A DNA stretch of 64,000 nt from Paenibacillus sp. Soil750 (GCF_001428045.1 NZ_LMSD01000009.1:62001-126000), one strand, 5' to 3'. Positions 1 to 9,442 are shown, counted from the first letter of the stretch. Notes: a model not told the origin generated them from the letters alone. Made by a program: numbers and translations.

Positions 1-347
1 ATTTAATAATTTTCCCTTCATACATACTAAATTCCCCCAAGTTTCGTCGAAAGTGATTACGATCTCATTGTACATTAAAATAGGTGTAGAGGCACATTCG
101 ATTAATTGGTATAAATTTCTATAATAAGGAGATTTCATAGTGCATTTTCTTTCTCGTTGTTAACTTTGATGGTTAAGACGATCCCTCCCATTGCCATCCC
201 CCTGGGCCATCATTTATCCTAAAGAGATACAAAGAGCGTAATAAAAAGCAAGGTTCGCAAGAATGTCCCGTTTCGAGCCATGCTCGAGTGATTCTATAAT
301 GAAAACGTATCCAGTTGAATTAATAGGCGAACGAGGGGGAAATGGCC
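1..347. other. Left-edge intergenic region with promoter
   Basis: No convincing coding sequence is seen here. A TATAAT box at 120-125 is followed by an AAGGAG-like site at 126-131, but the frame it would serve stops after a few codons. The useful content is at 257-300, where the activator-type site and -10 box of the downstream binding-protein gene lie. Confidence 0.5.
257..300 (+). promoter_or_regulatory. Activator site plus -10 box (copy A of shared motif)
   Basis: GCAAGAATGTCCCG lies at 257-270 and a perfect TATAAT -10 box at 295-300. There is no good -35 hexamer, as expected for an activator-dependent promoter. The same site at nearly the same distance from a -10 box occurs at 5724, 43764 and 50719. 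A second GCAAG lies nine bases upstream of the first (248-252), as at the 5724 copy, so the full operator may be a direct repeat. Binding by the YesN-type regulator at 4041-5708 is inferred. Confidence 0.6.
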
Positions 348-2060
348 ATGAAGCAAGGGAGAAAATACGGGGCGGTTTCAATAGGCTCCATGATGTTATT
401 ATCAGTTGTCGCAAGTGCATGTAGTAATTCGACGGCTCAACCAGAGGCGTCCAAATCCGCAACTGCTGCGGCATCGGCTAGTCCGGTGGCTGCTCAAACG
501 GCAGCAGTGAAAGTAGACCCGTTGGCGAAATATGTTCCGCCAATTGAAGTGACGACGGTGCGATCGGTGGACGCAACTTTCAAATATGCAGCTGGCGATT
601 CGATCGACAGCAATATCTGGACCAAAATTTTCGAGCAAGACTACGGGATTAAAGTGAAAAATGCGTGGTCGGTTGATTCAACGCAGTACCATCAGAAGCT
701 GAATGTGTCTATCGCATCGGGCGATATTCCGGATTTCCTTGAGGTGAATAAAGAGGAAATGAAGCGTTTGGCGGATGCGGGTCAGTTAGAGGACTTAACG
801 AAAGTATGGGCACAATACAGCTCGCCGTATTTGAAAGATATGTTGAACCAAGATGGTGGAATTGGGATTAAGGCAGCTACAATTGACGGCAAAATGCTTG
901 GCATTCCTCACACGTTCAGTAACGGCGGTATCAGCACAGCTGAAATGATCTACGTACGAACGGATTGGTTGCAGAAGCTGAAATTGCCTGAACCCAAAAC
1001 GATGGATGATGTGATTAAAATAGCAACTGCATTTGCCAAACAAGATCCAGACGGAAACGGGAAAGATGATACGATTGGGCTTGCGGTAAATAAAGATTTC
1101 TGGGATTATGGGCACGGTTCATTGCGTGGCTTCTTTAACGGCTATCATGGTTATACCGATATTTTCATTAAGAATCCATCAGGTAAATTGGTATATGGTT
1201 TTGTTCAAAAAGAACTAAAAGCGCCTTTGAAGAAGCTCCAAGAGCTCTATAAGGATGGCGTGCTTGATAAGGAATTTGGCGTTAAACCGCCAGCTAAAAT
1301 CCAAGAAGATGTAGCAGCAGGACGTGTCGGGCTTGCCTACGGATTAGTGTCAGATGGCGGCTATATCCAGAAGGAGAATCACACGAAGGATCCGAAAGCG
1401 CAATGGAAAGTGTTCCCAATTGTTTCTGCAGATAGTCAGCCAGCTGTACCGCAGCTTTACGACACAGCCGGTACGTTTTATGTGGTGAAAAAAGGATCGA
1501 AGCATCCGGAAGCGGCTATTAAGTTAGCGAATATCTATATCAATCGTTTTTACGAGAAATCGTATGCACCGGATCCGAACCCATTCATTACCGATTCGAA
1601 AACGGGGATTATGGCAGCGAAATATGCGCCAGTTACGATGGATTCGCTAAATACGAATCTAGATGCCTATCACCAAGTGCAAGAATCCTTAAAGACCGGC
1701 GATGGCAGTAAACTTGGATTCCCAGCCAGTGTTCATTTTGATCGCATGACGAAGTTCAAAGCTGGTGATGACACGATGTGGTTTAGCAATATCGTAATGG
1801 GCGATGGCGGCAGTTATAGTGTTATTGATCAATATAACAAAGCGAAGATCGGACAATATAATTTGTTCCTAGCTCCAGCAACGCCGACGATGTCCGAGAA
1901 GCTGCCGACGTTGAAGAAGAAAGTCGCTGAAACGTTCACTAAGATCATCATGGGTGATTCATCCGTCGATGAGTTCGACAAGTTCGCTGAAGAGTTCCAA
2001 AAGCTTGGCGGCGATAAAATCGAGCAAGAAGTGAACGATTGGTACGCGAAGAACAAATAG
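348..2060 (+). CDS. Carbohydrate ABC transporter binding lipoprotein (LplA/YtcQ type)
   Basis: This is the extracellular substrate-binding lipoprotein of an ABC importer. The N-terminus has a basic start, a hydrophobic stretch and a lipobox ending at Cys25 (VASAC), followed by an Ala/Ser/Thr-rich linker, so it is anchored to the outer face of the membrane. At about 570 residues it fits the long LplA/YtcQ-type binding proteins that work with LplB/YtcP-type permeases. The start is placed at 348 rather than 342 because GAGGGGGA at 333-340 is too close to 342 but about seven bases from 348. The matching permeases lie at 5833-7637, with the kinase and regulator genes between. The substrate is unknown; an oligosaccharide is likely. 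Confidence 0.85.
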   Translation: MKQGRKYGAVSIGSMMLLSVVASACSNSTAQPEASKSATAAASASPVAAQTAAVKVDPLAKYVPPIEVTTVRSVDATFKYAAGDSIDSNIWTKIFEQDYGIKVKNAWSVDSTQYHQKLNVSIASGDIPDFLEVNKEEMKRLADAGQLEDLTKVWAQYSSPYLKDMLNQDGGIGIKAATIDGKMLGIPHTFSNGGISTAEMIYVRTDWLQKLKLPEPKTMDDVIKIATAFAKQDPDGNGKDDTIGLAVNKDFWDYGHGSLRGFFNGYHGYTDIFIKNPSGKLVYGFVQKELKAPLKKLQELYKDGVLDKEFGVKPPAKIQEDVAAGRVGLAYGLVSDGGYIQKENHTKDPKAQWKVFPIVSADSQPAVPQLYDTAGTFYVVKKGSKHPEAAIKLANIYINRFYEKSYAPDPNPFITDSKTGIMAAKYAPVTMDSLNTNLDAYHQVQESLKTGDGSKLGFPASVHFDRMTKFKAGDDTMWFSNIVMGDGGSYSVIDQYNKAKIGQYNLFLAPATPTMSEKLPTLKKKVAETFTKIIMGDSSVDEFDKFAEEFQKLGGDKIEQEVNDWYAKNK

Positions 2061-2070
2061 GCCGATGACG

Positions 2071-2115
2071 ACTACCCTGCATGTAGAGAAATCTACGGGC
2101 GGGGTAGTTTTTTTG
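2071..2115 (+). terminator. Rho-independent terminator
   Basis: An ACTACCC/GGGTAGT stem encloses a second GTAGA-GAAA-TCTAC stem and is followed by a run of T. It separates the binding-protein gene from the kinase gene, so the two have different transcript levels. Confidence 0.85.
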
Positions 2116-2233
2116 TAGGATGGGACAATTTTATCATACTTGCTTTTTATTATCTTATGGTGCCGGTCATATATCCAATCCGCTCAATCTTTTGTATAGT
2201 GAGAAAAAGGACGTATGATGAGGAGTTATGTGA

Positions 2234-4006
2234 ATGGCAGGGAGACAGCGACGGTTCTCAATACTTGGCAAATTAATAGTGACTTTTCTCATCGTGCTTT
2301 CACCTATGTATGTGATCGGGACACAGATTAATGAATGGGGTGCGGGGCTTGTCCGCAAGGAAATTTCCAAATCACTCGAGTCGCAAATTCAGTTCTATCG
2401 CTCATCACTTGAGAATGAAATCGACAGAATGGGACGTATTCAACGGCAATTTATGAATGACGAAGATTTGGAAGCGCTGAGTGTGACGGCCGATAGTTTA
2501 ACCGAATATCAGAAGCTTGTTATTTTGAAAAGGTTTCAGCAACGCCTCGTCCTATTAAAGGAATCGAGTATGTATATCGAGCGGGCAAGTGTGTATATTC
2601 CGCCTATTAATAAAATTATTTCATCTACGGAGTTAGCCGACATCTTGCCTCGAGAGCGTCTGGATCGATTAAAACAAGATTCGTTTTCGCATAAAGGATT
2701 ATTTTATCGCGATGGCGATCATCTTTACTTACGTGAATATTATCCCAACAACCAGTTGGTGGAAGGGCGCGACCCGATGTTCGTTCTGGAACTGGAGCTT
2801 TCCATGCCCGCTATGCAATCGTATTTAGCGCAGATTTCTAATTATGACCAGGGCGGCGCAGCGATCGTGAAAGCAGATTGGGATATCGTCCATACGCAAA
2901 ATAAAGAGGCCTACACCCTCATTCGTCAAACGGTTCGGGAGCAAATGTCCATGCTCCAGATTAAGTCTTCACAAATCGTTCAAGCAGCTAATGAGCTTAT
3001 CAAGATCGGGAATCAGCGTCTTCTCACGGTTTCCACCTATTCATCAGCACTAGATCTGATGTTGGTTGCTTTTGTTCCGGAAAAGGCTGTGATGGGGCCG
3101 CTGGATCATTATCAAGTTTATTTATATCTCATCTCCTTATGTGCACTTATTGTCATTATCTTGTTCTCTATCTATGTGTACCGCATCATACATCGCCCGC
3201 TCAGCAGGCTTGTCCGAGCTTTCCGCAAGGTGGAATCCGGTGATCTACAAGTCGAGCTAGCGTATAAAAGCAGTGATGAATTTCATTATTTGTATGCCCA
3301 ATTCAATAACATGGTCGCGCATTTGAAAAAACTAATTTTCGAAATTTACGAGCAGAAAATTCGTACGCAGCAATCCGAACTGAAGCAGCTGCAGTCGCAG
3401 ATCAATCCGCACTTTTTATACAACAGCTTCTACTTACTGTATCGTATGACGAAAGCGCAAGATTTCGAAAACTCAACCCGATTCACCAAATATCTCGGCG
3501 ATTATTTCCAGTACATGACCCGAAATGGCAGTGAGGAAGTCCCGTTGGAGCGGGAGTTGAGCCATGTTCGTGCTTTTGCTGAGATTCAAACTATCCGGTA
3601 TATGAACCGTATTTCGTTTGAAATGGAGCCATTGCCAGAGGTATGTAAACAAATTGTTGTTCCACGGCTGATCTTACAGCCAATCGTGGAGAATGCGTAT
3701 CATCATGGGTTTGATCAGGACCATCATGAGCGTCATCTGCGGATTTCGACCGTATGCCTGGAGAGCGATGACGGAGAGAGACTTGTTATCATCCAAGTCG
3801 AGGACAATGGCAAAGGGATGACCGACGAGGAACTCCGAGATTTTCAGGCCAAAACGCAAGAGGGACAAGCGACGGAGGAAGTAACGGGGGTGTTGAATGT
3901 GCATCGACGCTTACAATTAAGGTTTGGTGAGAAGGCCGGTGTACGGATTCTCCAACGAGAGGAAGGCGGTTTGATCGTTTCAGTCGTCATTCCATTCGTC
4001 GGATAG
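2234..4006 (+). CDS. YesM-type sensor histidine kinase
   Basis: Membrane histidine kinase of the YesM (LytS-like, His_kinase plus HATPase_c) family. It has a transmembrane helix near residues 12-30, an extracellular sensor of about 260 residues, a second helix near 290-315 and a HAMP segment. The phospho-acceptor motif QINPHFLYN contains His393, and a C-terminal ATPase has the DNGKGM box. ATG 2234 is preceded by AGGAG at 2221-2225. The response regulator follows 34 bases downstream, and the pair lies between the binding protein and permeases of one importer. It therefore probably senses the same sugar, perhaps through the binding protein. Confidence 0.9.
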   Translation: MAGRQRRFSILGKLIVTFLIVLSPMYVIGTQINEWGAGLVRKEISKSLESQIQFYRSSLENEIDRMGRIQRQFMNDEDLEALSVTADSLTEYQKLVILKRFQQRLVLLKESSMYIERASVYIPPINKIISSTELADILPRERLDRLKQDSFSHKGLFYRDGDHLYLREYYPNNQLVEGRDPMFVLELELSMPAMQSYLAQISNYDQGGAAIVKADWDIVHTQNKEAYTLIRQTVREQMSMLQIKSSQIVQAANELIKIGNQRLLTVSTYSSALDLMLVAFVPEKAVMGPLDHYQVYLYLISLCALIVIILFSIYVYRIIHRPLSRLVRAFRKVESGDLQVELAYKSSDEFHYLYAQFNNMVAHLKKLIFEIYEQKIRTQQSELKQLQSQINPHFLYNSFYLLYRMTKAQDFENSTRFTKYLGDYFQYMTRNGSEEVPLERELSHVRAFAEIQTIRYMNRISFEMEPLPEVCKQIVVPRLILQPIVENAYHHGFDQDHHERHLRISTVCLESDDGERLVIIQVEDNGKGMTDEELRDFQAKTQEGQATEEVTGVLNVHRRLQLRFGEKAGVRILQREEGGLIVSVVIPFVG

Positions 4007-4040
4007 GGGATTTCAATTTGCAAAAAGAGGACGTGATGTC

Positions 4041-5708
4041 ATGCTGACAATGATGATCGTGGATGATGAGCCGCTGGCCGTTCACTATTTGACAGAAACT
4101 TTGCTTGAGCTGGAAGACATGGATTTCGAAATGGTGAAAGCTCACTCCGGCAAGGAAGCGATAGAGAAGATGGAAGCGGGGAAAGTGGACATTCTGCTCA
4201 CGGATATTCGGATGCCGGGGATGAGTGGGATGGAGCTTGCCGATTATACCCGTAAAAGATGGCCGCGCTGCCGCATCATTTTCTTGACTGGCTTTGATGA
4301 TTTTGCCTATGCCCAGACAGCAATTCGCAATGGGGGCATCGATTTCGTCCTCAAAACAGAGGGCGATGAGGCCATCATTCAAGCGGTGCAGAAGGCGACG
4401 CAGGATATCGCGCTCGAAATCAACCGTGAAGAAATATTGAAGCGTTCTCGAGAGCAGCTGCATGCCGCATTACCAACGATTCGCCGCGATTACCTGCGGC
4501 AGCTCGTGCAAGGCGAGTCCGAATCGCTCGCCATTAGGGCTCGCAGGTTCGAGGAGCTGGGCATCGGCCTGCACGCAGGGAGTCCTGTGCTCCTCGTCAT
4601 CGGACGATTGGATGAATGGGGGTCCTTCGCCGCACCATCGGATCAATCGCTTCTGTTCTATTCCGTACATAACATAGCGGAGGAATATTTGAACGGCTCA
4701 CTAAACATGATAGCGCTTCCGTATGATCGCAATCGGTTTATTTGGCTCGTTCAACCAACTGAGCCAACCGATGACGGGCAAGAAGAACAAGTGATTCGTA
4801 CGCTTTCCGGCGGAGTAGAGCTTGTTCAGTCTGCCTGTCGGCGGCATCTGAAGGTGCCGGTTTCCTTCCTGCTGGCTTCTAGCTTCTGCACATGGGAAGC
4901 GATGATGCAGCGGATTGAGGCCATGAAGCTGCAGTTGGCCTATGGCATCGGGAAAGGACCTGAGATGCTGCTAACCGAACAACGCAGGGAAGACAAGGAA
5001 GAGCTGCGCTCTAGTAAGCAATTCTATGAAGAGCAGGATTTGCGTATTCATTTGCACAAAATGGATCTGTTGGAGACCTATTTGGATAACGGTGAAAAAG
5101 AAGGGTGTGAGCACCTATTTGGTGAGGTTGTTAAGGCAATCAAGTTGTTATCGCACAACGATGCGGGCGAGGCGCTCGCCTATGAGGCGTTCTCGCATCT
5201 TGCAGCTTTTCTTTTAACGTATATCAATAAGCGTCATTTGATCGCGCAGCTGGGTGAATCGTTCCGGATCGAAGAGATTCTGAATCCTTTTCAGCATAAC
5301 AGTACGGTAGGAGCCGTTCAATTTCTGGCGGGTATCGCGCTGTCGCTGGCGGACTATAACGGGTTGAAAAAGGCGGAGAGAACGACGGATATGATCGGTC
5401 AGATTCATCATTATGTGCATGCTTTTCTACAAGAGGAGCTCTCGTTAACGCGCCTAGCGGAACTGGTATATTTGAGCCCGCCATACCTCTCTCGCATGTA
5501 TAAACAAACAACAGGGCAAGGTCTGCTTGATTATATTACGGATGTGCGCATTCAGCGGGCAAAGACCCTATTAATGACGACGGAACACAAAATCCATGAG
5601 ATCGCAGCGATGGTTGGATTGGAGTCTGCGCCTTATTTCACAAGACTATTTAAGAAGATCACGGGTCTTACGCCACAGGTGTATCGCGACTCTCGATTAA
5701 CTGGTTAA
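4041..5708 (+). CDS. YesN-type response regulator (REC plus AraC HTH)
   Basis: DNA-binding response regulator paired with the kinase just upstream. An N-terminal receiver domain carries the acidic pair DDE near residues 8-10 and the phospho-acceptor Asp55 in TDIRMPGM. A long central region of about 300 residues links it to a C-terminal AraC-type double helix-turn-helix (last 100 residues, ending LTPQVYRDSRL). The usual receiver lysine context appears as VLKTEGDEA, slightly degenerate relative to LLKP. The two near-identical sites at 248-270 and 5715-5737 flank this two-component pair and are its most likely targets. Confidence 0.9.
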   Translation: MLTMMIVDDEPLAVHYLTETLLELEDMDFEMVKAHSGKEAIEKMEAGKVDILLTDIRMPGMSGMELADYTRKRWPRCRIIFLTGFDDFAYAQTAIRNGGIDFVLKTEGDEAIIQAVQKATQDIALEINREEILKRSREQLHAALPTIRRDYLRQLVQGESESLAIRARRFEELGIGLHAGSPVLLVIGRLDEWGSFAAPSDQSLLFYSVHNIAEEYLNGSLNMIALPYDRNRFIWLVQPTEPTDDGQEEQVIRTLSGGVELVQSACRRHLKVPVSFLLASSFCTWEAMMQRIEAMKLQLAYGIGKGPEMLLTEQRREDKEELRSSKQFYEEQDLRIHLHKMDLLETYLDNGEKEGCEHLFGEVVKAIKLLSHNDAGEALAYEAFSHLAAFLLTYINKRHLIAQLGESFRIEEILNPFQHNSTVGAVQFLAGIALSLADYNGLKKAERTTDMIGQIHHYVHAFLQEELSLTRLAELVYLSPPYLSRMYKQTTGQGLLDYITDVRIQRAKTLLMTTEHKIHEIAAMVGLESAPYFTRLFKKITGLTPQVYRDSRLTG

Positions 5709-5714
5709 TATAAG

Positions 5715-5767
5715 GCAAGAGCCGCAATAATGTCCCGTATCGGTGGCATGTTCGTTAATTTTATAAT
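5715..5767 (+). promoter_or_regulatory. Activator site plus -10 box (copy B of shared motif)
   Basis: GCAATAATGTCCCG at 5724-5737 is followed, 24 bases later, by TATAAT at 5762-5767. A GCAAG repeat precedes it at 5715-5719. Spacing and sequence match copy A upstream of the binding-protein gene, which predicts coordinated activation of the binding protein and of the two permeases downstream. Confidence 0.6.
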
Positions 5768-5832
5768 AAAGACATGGAAGAGGTTGGCGATAATCCAGCT
5801 TCTTTTTTTTCATCCGGTAAGGGGGAGAATAT

Positions 5833-6732
5833 GTGAACAGAATGAAATGGAAAGCGCAAATGCCCCTGCATTTGATGCTCATTCCCGGATTGATTGCCAT
5901 CCTTATTTTTCAGTATTATCCGATGGCCGGCATTGTTATTGCGTTCCAGAAATACATGCCAACACAGGGGCTTTTTCATTCCAAATGGATCGGGCTGGAT
6001 AACTTTCGATATGTGATGGAATTGCCAGATTTCTATCGTGTGCTTTGGAATACGATCTATATTGCACTCATGAAAATTATTGTAGGTCTGATCGTGCCGA
6101 TTGTCATTGCCATTTTGCTGAATGAAGTTCGAAAGAATGCGGTGAAACGTATTGTTCAGACGCTGGTGTATCTGCCGCATTTCCTTTCGTGGGTTATTCT
6201 AAGCGGGATCTTATTGGATGTTCTCTCGCCAAAAGAAGGGATCGTCAATGCGGGGCTTCGTGCCTTGGGGATGCAGTCGATTTTCTTCTTGGGAGACAAT
6301 CATTGGTTCCCATTCACATTGGTATTGACGAATGAGTGGAAGGAATTCGGTTTCAGCACAATCGTGTATTTGGCAGCGATCCTCGGCATTAACCCAGCGT
6401 TGTATGAGGCGGCGACGATGGATGGCGCGAATCGGTGGAAGCAAACACTGCATATTACCTTGCCTGGGATGGCTCCGATCATCGTACTGCTGGCGACACT
6501 TAGTATTGGAAATGTGCTGAACGCCGGATTCGAGCAGGTATTCAATTTGTACAGCCCTATCGTGTATGAAAGTGGAGATATCATCGACACCTTCGTGTAT
6601 CGGATTGGGATGATCGATGCGCAGTACGGGGTGGCGACAGCCGTCGGACTCTTTAAGTCACTCGTTTCACTTATCCTTATCGCACTTTCGTATACGATGG
6701 CGTATCGGTTCGCCAATTACCGCATTTTCTGA
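5833..6732 (+). CDS. Sugar ABC transporter permease, LplB type
   Basis: Integral membrane permease of a carbohydrate importer (binding-protein-dependent transport family), about 300 residues with six predicted membrane helices. The cytoplasmic coupling motif EAATMDGANRWKQTLHITLP lies near residues 195-214. The start is a GTG at 5833 with GGGGGAGA just upstream; the ATG at 5842 would be too far from that site. It pairs with the permease at 6753. No ATPase gene is present, as is usual for this family, so a shared MsmX-like ATPase encoded elsewhere is expected. Confidence 0.88.
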   Translation: MNRMKWKAQMPLHLMLIPGLIAILIFQYYPMAGIVIAFQKYMPTQGLFHSKWIGLDNFRYVMELPDFYRVLWNTIYIALMKIIVGLIVPIVIAILLNEVRKNAVKRIVQTLVYLPHFLSWVILSGILLDVLSPKEGIVNAGLRALGMQSIFFLGDNHWFPFTLVLTNEWKEFGFSTIVYLAAILGINPALYEAATMDGANRWKQTLHITLPGMAPIIVLLATLSIGNVLNAGFEQVFNLYSPIVYESGDIIDTFVYRIGMIDAQYGVATAVGLFKSLVSLILIALSYTMAYRFANYRIF

Positions 6733-6752
6733 GGGGAAGGAGGAAATTCAGC

Positions 6753-7637
6753 ATGATCAAGACAGCGTCTTGGGCATATCGAGGGTTCACAATTGCGAAC
6801 TATGTGTTTCTTATTAGTTTATCTGTCTTGTGTATTCTGCCATTAATTCATTTGCTGGCGATGTCGCTCAGCTCCAATAATGCCGTAGCCACAGGTTCTG
6901 TCACTTTCTGGCCCATCGAGTTCACTTGGAAATCGTATGAATTCATCCTGGAAAAACCAGAGTTTATGACCTCGTTCATCATTTCGATCAAAAGAGTCGT
7001 GTTAGGCGTCATTGTGAATATGGTGTTGACCATTCTAGTCGCTTATCCGCTGTCCAAGGAAGCAGCGAGTTTCAAGGGCAGAACGGTGTATGTATGGATA
7101 TTCGTGTTCACCATGCTGTTCAGTGGGGGGATTATCCCACTCTATATGACAATGCGGTCGCTCGGGTTGTTAGACACGATTTGGGCCTTAATTTTAACGC
7201 ATGCGGTGCCAGTGTATAATGTCGTTATTTTACTGAACTTTTTCCGGGCATTGCCCAAAGAATTAGAAGAAGCCGCCCTCATGGACGGCGCAGGGCAGTG
7301 GCGAATCCTGTGGAATATTTACATCCCATTATCTACGCCATCTTTGGCAACACTTACGCTTTTCGCGACAGTTTCCCATTGGAATTCGTGGTTTGACGGC
7401 ATTCTATTCATGAACACGCCATCCCATTATCCACTCCAAAGCTATTTATATACGGTGGTTGTAGGTCTGGATACGCTGATCAAAAGCAACACGGATCTCG
7501 AGGTGCTGGCGCTTATATCGGATCGTACTGCACGTGCTGCACAAATCTTTCTAGGAGCGTTGCCGATTCTCGTCATCTACCCGTTTCTACAACGGTATTT
7601 CACAAAGGGGATTATACTTGGCAGTGTAAAGGAATAG
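6753..7637 (+). CDS. Sugar ABC transporter permease, YtcP type
   Basis: Second permease of the same importer, in the YtcP/AraQ-like group, with six predicted helices and the coupling motif EEAALMDGAGQWRILWNIYIP in the second half. A strong GGAAGGAGGAAA site precedes ATG 6753, and only 20 bases separate it from the first permease, so the two are co-transcribed. The protein ends with the family-typical KGIILGSVKE tail. Confidence 0.88.
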   Translation: MIKTASWAYRGFTIANYVFLISLSVLCILPLIHLLAMSLSSNNAVATGSVTFWPIEFTWKSYEFILEKPEFMTSFIISIKRVVLGVIVNMVLTILVAYPLSKEAASFKGRTVYVWIFVFTMLFSGGIIPLYMTMRSLGLLDTIWALILTHAVPVYNVVILLNFFRALPKELEEAALMDGAGQWRILWNIYIPLSTPSLATLTLFATVSHWNSWFDGILFMNTPSHYPLQSYLYTVVVGLDTLIKSNTDLEVLALISDRTARAAQIFLGALPILVIYPFLQRYFTKGIILGSVKE

Positions 7638-7691
7638 CGAATATAGAGAGAGCTGGTAATTGAATAAATCGATTGTAAGGAGATAACAGAG

Positions 7692-8049
7692 ATGGCGGTA
7701 GAACATGTTACTAAAAATACACTTCAACGAGCCTCCTTGGAAATGAGTCTCAAACCTTTCAAAAACCTCGATCCTTCTGCGATAGACGAAGTTTGCACAG
7801 AGGCGCTGCGCTTGCCAAGAGGATCGTATTTATCTAGAGGGAATTACAGGTCGAATAGATCTACTTTGGTAAGTGTAAAAAGGGGGAGATGAGCGATGGT
7901 ATGAGGTTGCACTCGCGGATGTTCAGAAGCTACGGGTAGCTGAATTAGCGGCAGGCAAATCAACCGCGAGTTTGTTGATGAATAACCTCAATCATCCGAA
8001 TGAATACGGGCACTCGCTATACGCAATGGCATTGGCGGCTTTACTTTGA
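7692..8049 (+). pseudogene. Deletion scar joining two gene remnants
   Basis: An intact start (ATG 7692 after AAGGAG) opens a frame whose first ~40 residues contain RASLEMSLKPFKNLDPSAID. I do not recognise this beginning. It then runs into unrelated sequence and stops at 7892. From about 7879 another frame reads to TGA 8047-8049 and ends in NNLNHPNEYGHSLYAMALAA, which matches the catalytic His region and end of SGNH/GDSL hydrolases. The simplest reading is that a deletion removed most of a two-gene segment, leaving the 5' end of one gene and the 3' end of a deacetylase or esterase. It probably once belonged to the preceding importer operon. Confidence 0.6.
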
Positions 8050-8307
8050 GCAAGAAAATGGCACCTAGTTAGGACTGCATTTCCAAATAACTGGGAAACA
8101 TCCATCTAATTTTGTCCAATTCAGCGATCGAGAAGGATTAACTGGAAAATGTACAGCTAGTTACACCTAATTCACTCGAAATTGCCAAATTACTTAAAAT
8201 TAGCTGTAGGTTATCCATCTAGTGCTTATATTTGGTTCAAAAGTAGTAGAATAGCTGTAGTTTTTACAGGTAATTTGTTACACCAGAACCTGCCACTTCC
8301 GGAACCT
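8050..8307. repeat. Intergenic modular repeat, copy 1
   Basis: The segment 8088-8282 holds four related modules. They are TAACTGGGAAACATCCATCTA (8088-8108), a part ending GTACAGCTA (8151-8159), a part running from TTAGCTGTAGG to ATCCATCTA (about 8200-8221) and AATAGCTGTAGTTTTTACAG (8250-8269). The outer modules are imperfect inverted copies. The same module order is seen at 23134-23320, and a compact version at 40571-40700. There is no coding potential. Confidence 0.65.
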
Positions 8308-8353
8308 ATAAAGCCCCCAACCTGAAGCAGTTGCTTCGAGTTAGGGGCTTTAT
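8308..8353. terminator. Terminator of lrgAB (probably bidirectional)
   Basis: A TAAAGCCCC/GGGGCTTTA stem with an inner GAAGCA/TGCTTC pairing lies directly after the lrgB stop codon on the minus strand. It also has T-rich sequence on the plus side. Confidence 0.75.
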
Positions 8354-8354
8354 T

Positions 8355-9047
8355 CTAGCTAAACCACCAATACACCGGAATAAACAAAATCGACGTTATT
8401 ATCCCAGCGGCGCCCATGGCGAAGCCGCTCATGCTGCCTTCCTCCTCGGAATCCTTGAGGAGGCGTGCCGTGCCTATCCCATGCGCAGCGGTGCCAACGG
8501 CGATACCGATGGATACCGAATCACGCCATCCGATCCAGGTCAGCAGCTTCCGGCCGATCATGCTCCCGAAAAGCCCGGTGAGCACCGTCAGCACGGCCGT
8601 TAGCTCTGGCAATCCGCCGAGATGGCGTGATATCTCTAAGGCGATCGGCGAGCTGACGGATTTCGGCAGCATGCTGAGAAGAATCTCGCGGCTTCCGCCG
8701 AGAAGTCCAACTAGGGCAGCGGCGCTAACAATGCCGGTCAACGATCCCAGCGTAACGGCGATTAAGATGCCGGTGATATGCTTTTTAATCAGACCGGCAT
8801 GTTTATACAGCGGTACACCTAGCGCTACGGTTGCTGGCCCAAGCAACAAGGTAATCAGATCAGCGCCTACTTTGTAGGCGGCATATGGGATACGAAAGCT
8901 GAGCAGAATGCAAATGATCAAGCCTGAACATACAAAAAGCGGATGAAGCCACCGCCAACGCTTGTGAATATGTTGTGCAGCCGTATAGGCTACAACACTA
9001 AGCGCGATGCCAAACATCGGGTTCATTAACCAATCAGAGGTGTTCAT
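8355..9047 (-). CDS. lrgB: LrgB/CidB family membrane protein
   Basis: Integral membrane protein of the LrgB/CidB family, 230 residues and full length, with multiple hydrophobic helices. The conserved C-terminal region contains AVGTAAHGIGTARLL and SGFAMGAAGIITS. The family is linked to control of murein hydrolase activity, cell lysis and export or re-uptake of small overflow metabolites such as pyruvate. It overlaps lrgA by four bases (ATGA), which indicates translational coupling. No LytSR-type regulator is adjacent. Confidence 0.9.
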   Translation of the reverse strand: MNTSDWLMNPMFGIALSVVAYTAAQHIHKRWRWLHPLFVCSGLIICILLSFRIPYAAYKVGADLITLLLGPATVALGVPLYKHAGLIKKHITGILIAVTLGSLTGIVSAAALVGLLGGSREILLSMLPKSVSSPIALEISRHLGGLPELTAVLTVLTGLFGSMIGRKLLTWIGWRDSVSIGIAVGTAAHGIGTARLLKDSEEEGSMSGFAMGAAGIITSILFIPVYWWFS

Positions 9048-9442
9048 TTCATCCCACCTTCAGCCGTCTTTTGCCCATTTGCACCTGTAGGCATCCGATG
9101 CCCTTTAACCTGACTACGTTGCATTTGCGAGGTGATAAATCCAGTTACGAGTAGGACAGCCACAGAGCTCCCCATGACGCCAACCCCGATAGAAAGCCAA
9201 TTCCGCCCAATCAGAGGGAAGAATGCCATGGTTCCCACAACAAAGGGTAGAAAAAATAGCATCATATGGCCTGTGAACCAATTCGCTGTCGTTTCCACCC
9301 ATTCTAACTTGATGAGCTTGGCGAATAGCGCGATGGTAAAAAGAATTAGTCCAATCACATTGCCAGGAAGAGGGATGTGAAAGCTCGTTTGAAGCCAAAT
9401 GCCAATGAGGTTAAAAGCAAGTAAAATCGCGAGTCCTAGCAT
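9044..9442 (-). CDS. lrgA: LrgA/CidA family holin-like protein
   Basis: Small holin-like membrane protein with four hydrophobic segments. It carries the family-typical LPGNVIGLILF near the start and MMLFFLPFVVG in the middle. The ATG at 9442 is chosen because an AGGAGG site sits five bases upstream. A longer in-frame start at 9487 would add a charged, repetitive N-terminus (DRTTDQDDRQED) not seen in the family. LrgA and LrgB form one operon and are thought to act together at the membrane. Confidence 0.88.
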   Translation of the reverse strand: MLGLAILLAFNLIGIWLQTSFHIPLPGNVIGLILFTIALFAKLIKLEWVETTANWFTGHMMLFFLPFVVGTMAFFPLIGRNWLSIGVGVMGSSVAVLLVTGFITSQMQRSQVKGHRMPTGANGQKTAEGGMK

